Part shown: piece after piece, positions 1-8,026 of the stretch | Layout: the number at the start of each line of letters is the position of its first letter | Numbering within the stretch: the stretch's first letter is position 1 | Assembly: GCA_965221345.1 (NCBI GenBank) | Contig: CBDCSD010000001.1 | Span: forward strand, 1,364,001 to 1,428,000 | Length of the DNA stretch: 64,000 nt | Direction: 5' to 3' | Source: Bin5 sp965221345 | GTDB taxonomy: Bacteria; Chloroflexota; Anaerolineae; Caldilineales; Caldilineaceae | Translations under genes and position numbers: made by a program | The notes under the pieces: generated by a model | What the model was told of the DNA's origin: nothing | The model's input: only the letters and a program-made list of their open reading frames with translations | Database searches by the model: none

Positions 1-1
1 G

Positions 2-715
2 ACCGAGTTCGTAAAAGGTTGGGAGTTTTACGATTTTTCGCCAGAAAGAATGCGAACTGGTCTCTCAAAAATAGGGAAAGCGATTTTCGACGAGTTCAAA
101 GAATCTCGAGGGACTCCACGGCTTGATGATGATGGTTCCACCTTGTCGGAGATTCTCTCCTACTGGTATGAAGAGAATAACGAATTGTTCAACAGGGTGA
201 GTGATTCTCTCGCTGAGAGTACGAACATAAGAATTGACCACTGCGAAATCGACGGTGAAGAACAGCTTTGTCTTTTGGAAGGGTACAGTAAACCAATCTC
301 TTTGGTGAGGGCATCGGAAGGCACACTTCGCCTGGTTGCGTATTACACTTTGGTCAACGAACCTAAATTGCCCCCACTAATAGCAATTGAAGAACCAGAG
401 CGCAACCTGCACCCTGGTGCGCTTGCTGACATTGCAGATGTACTTGAGCGAATTGCAGAACAGTCACAAGTGATAATCACGACGCACAGTTCCCAATTGC
501 TAAATGCGTTTGATTCTAGAAATTTGTCCGACTCTCTGGGCGTCCTCCTCATCCGCAATCTGCCTGGACTCGGCACAGAGGTCATCAATCTTGAGGAAAT
601 AATTAATGACCGAGCAGCACTAGAGGGATGGATTGCTGATTTTGGCATTGGAAGTGGTATTTTCGATAGTGAGCTTCTCCAGGACATGATGGAGGAGCCG
701 GCATGCCAAGCATAA
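2..715 (+). CDS. ABC/OLD-like AAA family ATPase, 5'-truncated by window edge
   Basis: The reading frame is open from base 2, upstream of the first ATG at 50, so the gene begins outside the window and its Walker A half is missing. The visible C-terminal half has an AAA_21/AAA15-type Walker B (AIEEPERNLHP), the D-loop region, and a switch His in IITTHSSQLL. This is the architecture of SMC/RecF/OLD-like ATPases of conflict systems, which typically sense nucleic acid or phage proteins and control a partner effector. The stop overlaps the start of the next gene by 13 nt, implying translational coupling. Base composition is AT-richer than the housekeeping genes further right. ATPase identity is sure; a defence role is inferred from the pairing with a TOPRIM-like gene. 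Confidence 0.85.
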   Translation, partial: TEFVKGWEFYDFSPERMRTGLSKIGKAIFDEFKESRGTPRLDDDGSTLSEILSYWYEENNELFNRVSDSLAESTNIRIDHCEIDGEEQLCLLEGYSKPISLVRASEGTLRLVAYYTLVNEPKLPPLIAIEEPERNLHPGALADIADVLERIAEQSQVIITTHSSQLLNAFDSRNLSDSLGVLLIRNLPGLGTEVINLEEIINDRAALEGWIADFGIGSGIFDSELLQDMMEEPACQA

Positions 716-1443
716 GGATTTGGACTTTGGAGTCAGACTATGATGCCAAAGCGGTAAAAAGTTTGGCTGGGAAGTTGGTTGCTCATTTGGGACTCCCCAA
801 TCTAACGATTCACGCTTCTGGAAAAGGGGCGGTTCCCAGGCCCAAAAAGAGTGACAAATCGTCGAGTATAACGCTGAGTAGAGCGGTGAGGAACTACCTG
901 AAGCAAGATGATTGTGTGATTTTCGTCATCGACAGCGATAGTCCGATGTCATCAGAAATGCGGAAGCTACAACAGGATTCGCTCCTTAATCAGATCGAGC
1001 GAATCAAAGGGGATAGTGGTTTGGCGGGTAAAGTGTTTTTTGCCCCGGCAATTCAGGAGGTTGAATCCTGGCTGCTAATTGACTGTCTGGGGATCTTCTG
1101 CTACTTCGCAAGCAAACGCCCGCGGTTCAGAGAAAACTGTCGCGAAAAGGTTTCAACAAATCAGCCCTTCTCTAGAATGGTCACGCGTCATCAGAAAGGC
1201 GACACTCAGAATATCGTCGAAGCACAAGTAGGTGGCAGGGGCGCAAAAGAATTCTTGATTGACTTCTCGGAGCAGATTCTACTTGGACTCAATCCGAATC
1301 TGTCACACAGAAATATCAGGAGAGAGCGATATCGAGAAAAGATGTCTCCCGACATTGCTAGGCTTGTTGTAGTCGACCGGGAAACATTGCGACGGAACAA
1401 TTCTCTCCGCCAACTGGGAGACTTGCTTGCACTATTCAATTGA
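703..1443 (+). CDS. TOPRIM-like (DUF4276/DUF4435-type) effector partner of the ATPase
   Basis: This 246 aa protein overlaps the upstream ATPase gene by 13 nt. No close family is recognised by eye. It has the spaced acidic pattern expected of TOPRIM-like folds: a strand ending in a Glu (WTLESD, about residue 10), a strand followed by an Asp cluster (VIFVIDSDS, about residue 77), and a motif EVESWLL near residue 120. The two other ATPase partners in this window have counterparts, HEFEAML and DVEAWLL. In PARIS, OLD and Gabija such a domain is the nuclease effector. The assignment rests on motif spacing and gene context, so nuclease activity is inference. Confidence 0.6.
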   Translation: MPSIRIWTLESDYDAKAVKSLAGKLVAHLGLPNLTIHASGKGAVPRPKKSDKSSSITLSRAVRNYLKQDDCVIFVIDSDSPMSSEMRKLQQDSLLNQIERIKGDSGLAGKVFFAPAIQEVESWLLIDCLGIFCYFASKRPRFRENCREKVSTNQPFSRMVTRHQKGDTQNIVEAQVGGRGAKEFLIDFSEQILLGLNPNLSHRNIRRERYREKMSPDIARLVVVDRETLRRNNSLRQLGDLLALFN

Positions 1444-1508
1444 GTGGAATGACGTATCGTACTTTCTCCTCACGCTGCAACCACCGCTCAGAATGGCACT
1501 CTGCCTAC

Positions 1509-1571
1509 TTTCTTAGTTGAATCAAACGGAACAACCTGTTCGCCAAGAGCACCTTCAACCGAACTAAGAAA
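1509..1571. terminator. Inverted repeat between convergent genes
   Basis: Perfect 10-bp arms (tttcttagtt at 1509-1518 and aactaagaaa at 1562-1571) enclose 43 nt. A further 5 bp (ttgaa/ttcaa) can pair inside. The right arm abuts the stop codon of the minus-strand TPR gene and the repeat lies between two converging genes, as expected for a bidirectional terminator. There is no clear T-run, so a simple intrinsic terminator is not proven. Confidence 0.4.
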
Positions 1572-2516
1572 CTATCGGCCTCTAACCGCAACCTCCAGCG
1601 CGACCTGAAAGTCGGCCCGCGCCTCCCCAGCCCGCCCCAAAACAGCCTTCGCCACCGCCCGATTCCTGTACGCTTCAACATCGTTGGGCCGCCGCAGGAT
1701 CGCCTGATCGTAATCTGCAATCGCCTCCTCGTACTCACCGCGACGCTCCTTAGCATACCCTCGATTGTAGTAGGGATCCGCACTTTCGGGCTGTAGTCGA
1801 ACTGCTTCATCATAGTCGCCGACCGCGGCGCTTTGTCGCCCCAGCTTCGCTTGCGCAACACCCCGATTGTTATACGCTGCCGCGTATTCCGGCTTCAAAC
1901 GGATAGCTTGAGCGTAATCGGCGATGGCTGCCTCGTACTGGCCCTGCGCAACCTGTTCCACCCCCCGGCTGTTGTAGGCCTCGGCAAAATTTGGATTAAG
2001 ATTGATCGCCCTACTGAAGTCAGCGATGGCATCCTGACTCCGGTTGAGCGCAGCCTTCACACCCCCGCGAACTGCATAAACTTTCGCATAGTCGGACTCC
2101 AGGAGGGCAACCTCGTCAAAATCTGCGATGGCATCCTCGTACTGGCCAAGATCGGCCTTGAGAAGACCTCGATTCAAGAACGCTAACGCATAATCCGGCT
2201 TGATTCCGATTGCCCTACATAGGTCGGAGATGGCATCCTGATATTGATGAAGGGCGGCCTTCGCATTGCCGCGATTGATGAATGCATCGGCAAGATCGGG
2301 TTTCAAGTAGACCGCTTTGTCGTAGTCTGCAACCGCCTCCTCATATTGACCCAGGTTGCACAATACATTACCCCGATTGTTGTAGGCCTCGGCATAGTCC
2401 GGTCTCAACCGAATAGCTCGCGCGTAGGCGGTAAGTGCCTCCCTTGATTCTGACATGCCCGCCTCGTCCAAACCGTCCCTCGGTAGAAAATAGGCGAGGG
2501 CTTGAAGGCTGGTCAT
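1572..2516 (-). CDS. TPR-repeat protein
   Basis: This 314 aa protein consists almost wholly of eight consecutive 34-residue TPR units, from about residue 33 to the C-terminus. Each has the A-Y-N-N-R-G then G-x-Y-x-x-A-I-A-D-Y pattern, as in NNRGVAQAKLG. It is predicted to be a protein-protein interaction scaffold; no catalytic domain is seen. Its ATG overlaps the stop of the upstream membrane-protein gene by 4 nt (ATGA), so the two are translationally coupled. The protein probably acts with that membrane partner. TPR arrays next to membrane anchors are common in Chloroflexota; the specific function is unknown. Confidence 0.85.
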   Translation of the reverse strand: MTSLQALAYFLPRDGLDEAGMSESREALTAYARAIRLRPDYAEAYNNRGNVLCNLGQYEEAVADYDKAVYLKPDLADAFINRGNAKAALHQYQDAISDLCRAIGIKPDYALAFLNRGLLKADLGQYEDAIADFDEVALLESDYAKVYAVRGGVKAALNRSQDAIADFSRAINLNPNFAEAYNSRGVEQVAQGQYEAAIADYAQAIRLKPEYAAAYNNRGVAQAKLGRQSAAVGDYDEAVRLQPESADPYYNRGYAKERRGEYEEAIADYDQAILRRPNDVEAYRNRAVAKAVLGRAGEARADFQVALEVAVRGR

Positions 2517-3205
2517 GGTCTGTTGCTCCGGCTCAACCGTTCCGAAAGGTCACCAATCGACCGATAGGCGAGCGCAGCAAGTTCGTCATTTGTACCTTCA
2601 GCCACACTGGCAATGTGCCGCCATCTCTCTCTAGCCTCGTCAAGCCTTCCTTCCTCTTCCAACAGGCGGGCATCTGCAATGGCGGATGCCCCGGCTCTGC
2701 CTGGATCTCTAGTAGAATCCTCGCCAATCTGTACGCGTGCGAATTCTACATTTGCACTGGTTATGCTCCGCAACCGCTCGTCAGTTTCTCCCCCATAGCC
2801 CCTAATCTCTTCTACAAATTTGAATGCTTCTTCCGCGTGCATGCGCGCCACTTCGACATTTCGGCGAGCCTCTTCCTCGATTTCCCGTAGTTTCCTGAAG
2901 CCCAGATAACCGGCAACCGCAATCAGTAACACAAGGACGGAAAGGAACAATGCAATTCCCGATAGCCACCAACCGATCGCATCAGCCCTGTCGTCCAGAA
3001 TCTCGCGCCGTAACTCGTTGAAGCGGCGCTGAATATCGACTTCAGTGTCCTCATCAATTCCCGTCTCCTCGGCTGGCGCAACATTTACCTGGCCCGTGGG
3101 CACTTGTGCAATACTTGACAATGACGCCGCCAGACCGGCAGTGGCAAACAATGCCAGCGACGCCGTGACAGCGACAATCCACGTCCCTATTCGGATTCTT
3201 CGCAT
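2513..3205 (-). CDS. Membrane protein with signal peptide, one TM helix and coiled coil
   Basis: About 230 aa from the ATG at 3205. A GTG at 3274 would add 23 residues, but the shorter form begins directly with a textbook signal sequence (MRRIRIG, a hydrophobic run, then AGLAA). A second hydrophobic helix lies near residues 80-102 (IALFLSVLVLLIAVAGYLGF) and is followed by a charged alpha-helical segment rich in Glu and Arg. The C-terminal 80 residues resemble one or two degenerate TPR-like helical pairs. The gene is coupled by a 4-nt overlap to the downstream TPR gene, so the pair may form a membrane-anchored TPR complex. No named family is recognised. Confidence 0.7.
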   Translation of the reverse strand: MRRIRIGTWIVAVTASLALFATAGLAASLSSIAQVPTGQVNVAPAEETGIDEDTEVDIQRRFNELRREILDDRADAIGWWLSGIALFLSVLVLLIAVAGYLGFRKLREIEEEARRNVEVARMHAEEAFKFVEEIRGYGGETDERLRSITSANVEFARVQIGEDSTRDPGRAGASAIADARLLEEEGRLDEARERWRHIASVAEGTNDELAALAYRSIGDLSERLSRSNRP

Positions 3206-3357
3206 CTTGAATTTCACTGGGCGCTCGGATCGTTCTTGGAGGTTATGCAAGCGCAGAATGCCACCAATGAGCACAGATTGCCGAAAAACTCGCTTGCCGG
3301 ACTAAGTTACAGCTGTTCGGGGCTGAATTCAGTGATGTGGTTGCTCACAATGCCCGA

Positions 3358-4944
3358 TTACCATTCTTGGCCTTTAACAAGGACGACAAAACCACTCTTG
3401 CCGGGGTAGCCGGTCCCGTTCGGTAGATCGTCCAAACCCGCGTTTCCAGCATTTCCGAAAATGCCATGAAAATTGAAAAAATCCGTATACATGTTGTTGC
3501 CAGAGGCGCGTAACGATATCTCCACAGTCATCCGACGCATTGAGCCTTGGTATTTTGGTGAATTCACTACATAGCCAGACCCGCCTATCCTGTTTAGTAT
3601 AGCCTCCACGCCGTTTCGATTGCATATCAGGCCTGCTCGATTGCCCCCTTCTTCTATCGAATCATCATAACTTTGTAGCGCTTCGTCAAAGCGGCCCATA
3701 ATGACCAGCAAATTTCCTTTGTTATATCGTGCCAAAGAGTATCCCCAATGTATTGCCCTATCGTAGTCACAGATCGCATCTTCAGAATTGTTCAAGAGAG
3801 CGTTGGCATTCGCTCTGTTGTAATAGACCATAGAATCTCCCATACCGGTTTCCTGGCACAGTCGAACTGCTTCATTGTAATCCTCCAGCGCCCCTTTGAA
3901 ATCGTTCAATGCGGCCTTGGCGTTTCCGCGATTGAAATAGAGCGCCCAGTAAAGAATTTCTCTGTCGAAGATTGACGTGTTTCTCCCAACACCACTTTCG
4001 GATGACCTGTCCCAATTTTGAATCGCCAGATCAAGATCCTCTATTGCGCCAAGGTAGTCACCAGTTTCCGCTCTTGCGTTCCCTCGCAAAATATAAGGCG
4101 GGCTAAAACCGGGAGCGAGGTCAATACACTTATCGTAATAGGATATCGCATTCTGGAATTCACCCCGCAGGTAGCATTGTTTGCCTTGTAGACGGCAGAA
4201 ATCCGGATCGTTTATCTGCGGCAAAGGAAATATCGCGCCATTTGCAGCCGAGAAACGCCGTATGTCGGCGAAAGGTTCAGGTTTAACTATGTCCAGTAAT
4301 CCCTCAAGTTCCTCTCGTATTTTTGCCTTTTCTGATGCTTTTATCTTGACGGACCTTACAACTCCTTCTGAAATTAAGGGGCGCCCAATTACACTGAGGC
4401 TGCGTTGATGAAGAACCCGAGGGGCCGTCTCTTTTTGAAATGTCGCATCAAAATAAAGTTGCTTCCAATGGCCATCCGGCGGATTAAAGATTTCTTCAGC
4501 ACTAAGCGAATCCTCTTTCTGCGTAATTTGCTGAAAATTAGTCCCATCGCTCAGGTCAAGGATAAACACATTTCCGTCGGAGTGGTCACGTTTACATGCA
4601 AACCACAATGCCACCAAAGGATCCCAGGTAAAGTCTAACAGTCCCGTAGCTGCCCCAAAATGCTGCAACTTTTCGAGAAGTTGAATGTCCGAATTCCTGT
4701 GACCGTTGGCACTCCCAAAGCCGAATTTCCGGGCAGGTTCAAGCAGAACCGCTCGATGATAGACCAAGTGCATCTGGGAGAAATAAGTTGCATCAGTGAC
4801 ACTTTCATCATCACCGAAATACCGGACCAAGCGACGCGTAGCAGCAGAACGCAGTTTCCAACTGCTATCCGCTTGACCACGGAATACGCAACTACTGCGA
4901 AATTCGCTGATTTTGCTCAAAAAGGCCTTTTCAATTGCGGTCAC
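3358..4944 (-). CDS. FRG-domain protein with TPR repeats
   Basis: This 528 aa protein starts at a GTG preceded by a good Shine-Dalgarno (ggggagaagg). The N-terminal 150 residues carry the FRG-domain signatures: CVFRGQ near residue 19, and LQHFGAATGLLDFTWDP followed by ALWFA near residue 100. Residues about 250-440 contain several TPR units (GNAKAALNDFKGALEDYNEA and neighbours). The last 60 residues are a Gly/Asn-rich unknown segment. The FRG domain has no established biochemical activity to my knowledge. The gene lies in the AT-richer left flank beside the ATPase/TOPRIM-like pair and the membrane TPR pair, suggesting an accessory island. Domain identity is confident, role is not. Confidence 0.8.
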   Translation of the reverse strand: MTAIEKAFLSKISEFRSSCVFRGQADSSWKLRSAATRRLVRYFGDDESVTDATYFSQMHLVYHRAVLLEPARKFGFGSANGHRNSDIQLLEKLQHFGAATGLLDFTWDPLVALWFACKRDHSDGNVFILDLSDGTNFQQITQKEDSLSAEEIFNPPDGHWKQLYFDATFQKETAPRVLHQRSLSVIGRPLISEGVVRSVKIKASEKAKIREELEGLLDIVKPEPFADIRRFSAANGAIFPLPQINDPDFCRLQGKQCYLRGEFQNAISYYDKCIDLAPGFSPPYILRGNARAETGDYLGAIEDLDLAIQNWDRSSESGVGRNTSIFDREILYWALYFNRGNAKAALNDFKGALEDYNEAVRLCQETGMGDSMVYYNRANANALLNNSEDAICDYDRAIHWGYSLARYNKGNLLVIMGRFDEALQSYDDSIEEGGNRAGLICNRNGVEAILNRIGGSGYVVNSPKYQGSMRRMTVEISLRASGNNMYTDFFNFHGIFGNAGNAGLDDLPNGTGYPGKSGFVVLVKGQEW

Positions 4945-6294
4945 TGACCCTTCTCCCCAGGTTGGCCTCTACTCATCTTAAACCCTGATCCCTCCCAACT
5001 CTCTCCCTGCTACCTACATGACCTGCAAGGCGGCGAGAGAGCGGATCTCGGCGATTGTTAGACGGAATTTGACACCCCTATAATTGGCGAATGAGCTCAG
5101 CACATCATCTGATGTCGGGGGAATGGAGAGAGCCGCCAACTCTGCGATATTTCTTCTTTGAATTCCCTCAATCCCCCCTCGTGCTTGTGTTCTGCCTCGA
5201 CGATCGTTGCCAAGGACTTTCTACCGCTTGTTGAAAGGACAATAGACCTGAAATATGCCACAGGGCGGTCAGGCCGCGCCCCTTGCAAAGATGCGCCAAA
5301 GCCATTCTGAAAGTACAAACCGATTCTCTAACACTGTAAGTCAGTCACCAGACACAGCAATCCGATAAGGCGCTGTGCAGAATCACTCTTTTTCAGGACT
5401 GCGAAGTCCTTATTTTACTCATCCCTCAAAGAATGGCAAGCCTTCGCCTTCTTTGCCATACCTGCTGCCCGGCGCCGACCGCCATAGGGTCAAGCAAATA
5501 CACATTCCTGCTGTTCCAATCTCCCAGCCCTCCGGGGATATTCCTCTACATAATGCCAATCAGCCATCCGGGGGCAAGCGCACACACTTCCGCAGCAATC
5601 CTGTAAACAAATCGCCGCCAAGTCGGTGTTTCTCCAACCTGACACGAATCGCGCCAATTAGGACAGGTCGGGATCGGATAGGCTGCGGGCCCACTCCTCC
5701 CGAAATTCTTCCAAACGCCGGTTAAGATCAGTGATGTCGTCCAGTTAGCCCAGGGTGCGGGGGACTTCCCTTTTTGGGAAACAGGGAGGCATGGGAAACA
5801 AAAAACCCGAGCTTCCATTTTCGCGCTGTAAGTTTGGCCGTGATTCCCGTCGTGCTGGCACATGTCTGCTACTGTACTACATCGAACACAACAGGCAGAC
5901 TAAGATTCAACTGCGCAACTGTACACTCTGTTGTTCTCTTACGAGACCCTTTCGCTGCCCTCTGGCGCAGTCCTTATTTGCCATCCCCGAATAGGGGGCG
6001 GGATGGCAAGCATGTCTGCCTCTTCCTTAAGAACGGCTTCTGAAACAATAGAGCCGATGGGGACGAGGGCTACTGAACTTGAGAGACTCCGTCGAAATGC
6101 TTCCTCTATCCATACAATTACTAATTATTTTACTATTCATACCTGAACTTGCTACAAAATACAAGTTTTTCGCGGGTAGGCGAAACATGTCGATCACGAA
6201 TGCTTCTCGAAAATTGCCACTTGCAACTGCGTTGGTGTAGTAGATATTTGCACGGAAACGAAACCCGCAATGTTTCCTGGCTTTTTCACCCCGG
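4945..6294. other. Gene-poor stretch
   Basis: No convincing gene is seen in 1350 nt. The short open frames here have low-complexity or unrelated translations and no good ribosome binding sites. A sigma70-like promoter (TTGTTA-18-TATAAT) points rightward at 5055-5084 without an obvious gene behind it. The AT content and lack of coding fit a decayed or insertion-prone junction between the accessory island and the core genes. Confidence 0.5.
5055..5084 (+). promoter_or_regulatory. Candidate orphan sigma70 promoter
   Basis: TTGTTA at 5055-5060 is followed by an 18-nt spacer and a perfect TATAAT at 5079-5084. No protein-coding gene follows on this strand for over 1 kb after the hexamer, so it is either fortuitous or drives a small RNA. 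Confidence 0.25.
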
Positions 6295-7883
6295 CTACTT
6301 TGGCGCGCCGCCTTTTTCCTGGCTTTGATTGAAACCAAGCGCAATCATTTGCAACAGCAGCGGATGGCTGTGAAGCGGCTCGTGGCGCAGACTCTCGGCA
6401 ATGTATACCGCGTGGCGCGCGTAACTCTGGTGGCCCGCGAAATGCAACCATCCGGCCTGGGCAAGCAACGCCTGCCGCAACTGCTTGGCCAGTTCCTGCG
6501 GGGCCTCTTCCGAAACAATTGAGCCCGCCAGCTTGCCCAACTCCTCCAGCGGCAGACCGGCCAGAGGTTGCAATCCGGTTCGACCCTGTTCACGGCCCTG
6601 GGACCGGCCTCCTGACTCTCCAATGTCCACACTCGTGTTCCCGGTCGACAGAACCCAGCCAGCCATAGCCGGATGACCTAGCAGCGACATCGTCACCTGC
6701 GACAAATCGTTATGTTCCTGTGCCCGCAGCTCCGGGCCGGAAGCGAGCAAAGACGAGAGTTGAAGAGAGGTCGCTTCCAAACTGTGCTGAAAAATGTATG
6801 GGCAATAGAGTGTAAATTCCTCTGACAATGTACGGGAGGACGCCCGCCAGTGGCTCTCCAGAGAATGTTGCAAACACTGGCGTGCATATGTATAGGGGAT
6901 GGTAAGAAAGACGGCACTCTCATCTGGCGCCATCGAGATGGACAGCATCTCGCCTACCTGGCGCCTCGATGGCAGATGCTGGCGGTCTACATTTTCGCTG
7001 GCGAAGCCCTCAAGAACACCCGCCCTTCTGTTGATGCGCAGACCGATCAATATGCAGTCAGTCCCACTTCCGTTTCTCAGAAACCACAGGTGCTGAGTTC
7101 CCTGGAAGTCACATGGCGTGATGAGCGTCCACCAATCGTCTGCCGGAATCGGTTCCCAGCGGTCCCCCGCTAGTCTCAGCTTGCGAAGATTCCGAGCCGC
7201 AACCTGTGCAAGGTCCGGCCGCAAGCTGGATTGAAGCGTGTGTAACGCGGCCGCGCTCTGCGCCCCAACTCCAGGCCCGCGCAGCGCGCTCAGACGCTCC
7301 AGTGCGGCCCCCGCGACAGCTGTACGCGGGAATCGTATGCGATCAACCGCAGCAACTCGGGCTGATCTGCCTCCTCCAACTGGCCGACAAGGTCAAGAAC
7401 CAGAAAAGCGACATCCTGGTTCTCCTGCCGCATCTGCCGCACATATTCCAGCAAAACAGGCCGATTGCCCCGTGCCTCCTCAACCGCCTCCTGCAGGCTC
7501 TGCATCACAATGAGGTTCGGGTCTCTCAGATCGCCCATCAGGCCCGCAGATATCTCTACCTCAAGGAATCTTTCCAGGATCATTGCCGCGGTCAATCGGC
7601 TCTGCGTGGGATTGTCACGTCGGCCGGCCTCTTTCCGCAGCATCGCAACTGTTTCCGGACCGGCCAGCAGCGCCGCCAGTCGGCCTAATCCGCCTCGCAT
7701 CTGGCTACTGTCGGTGTTCAATTGCTTGCGAATCGCCGGCAGGACCAATGAAGGCGCGTGATCGCGGGCGATCTTCTGCACCTCCTGCACCATAGCCGCC
7801 TCCGAAGACAAATCGGCCAACCCGGCCACGGCCTCTTCGATCAGGCGCCTTTCCTGAAGTGAGTTGATGATTTTTTCGCTCAT
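6295..7883 (-). pseudogene. HEAT-like repeat protein gene with an internal frameshift
   Basis: Two minus-strand frames belong to one gene. The first (7883 down to 7290) gives 197 aa of helical repeats starting MSEKIINSLQ. It then ends in an out-of-frame tail after IAYDSR. In the shifted frame the sequence continues as AVAGAALERLSALRG, a fitting helical repeat, and runs on through LQSSLRPDLAQVAARNLRKL to the stop at 6295. The break lies at about 7320-7335 and is repaired by one extra base after cgcgt. The intact protein would be about 529 aa. The C-terminal half has WEPIPADDWW and resembles no family I know. The gene may be a real pseudogene or carry an assembly error. Confidence 0.7.
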
Positions 7884-7889
7884 TAGTGA

Positions 7890-7895
7890 AGTATA
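7890..7895 (-). promoter_or_regulatory. Candidate -10 element of the HEAT-like gene
   Basis: On the minus strand TATACT ends only 6 nt before the ATG at 7883, and no Shine-Dalgarno precedes that ATG. If the hexamer is a real -10 box, the mRNA would be leaderless. No good -35 box is seen. Confidence 0.3.
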
Positions 7896-8026
7896 CCACG
7901 TGGAAAAAAACTGTTCCGTTTGCTTCTGGTCCTGCCCGATGGTAGACTGATTTGGGACGCCGGAATGGGCGTTGTACGCGCGCGCGAAACCTCGCCGGAT
8001 TCGTTGCCCAGCAGGAGAAAATCAAC

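Noticed and set aside
5097..5318. 73-codon minus-strand frame
   Set aside because: No ribosome site, no recognisable motif and no coding-like neighbour; treated as chance.
5375..6146. Several short frames on both strands
   Set aside because: Low-complexity, overlapping each other, without ribosome sites; region considered non-coding.
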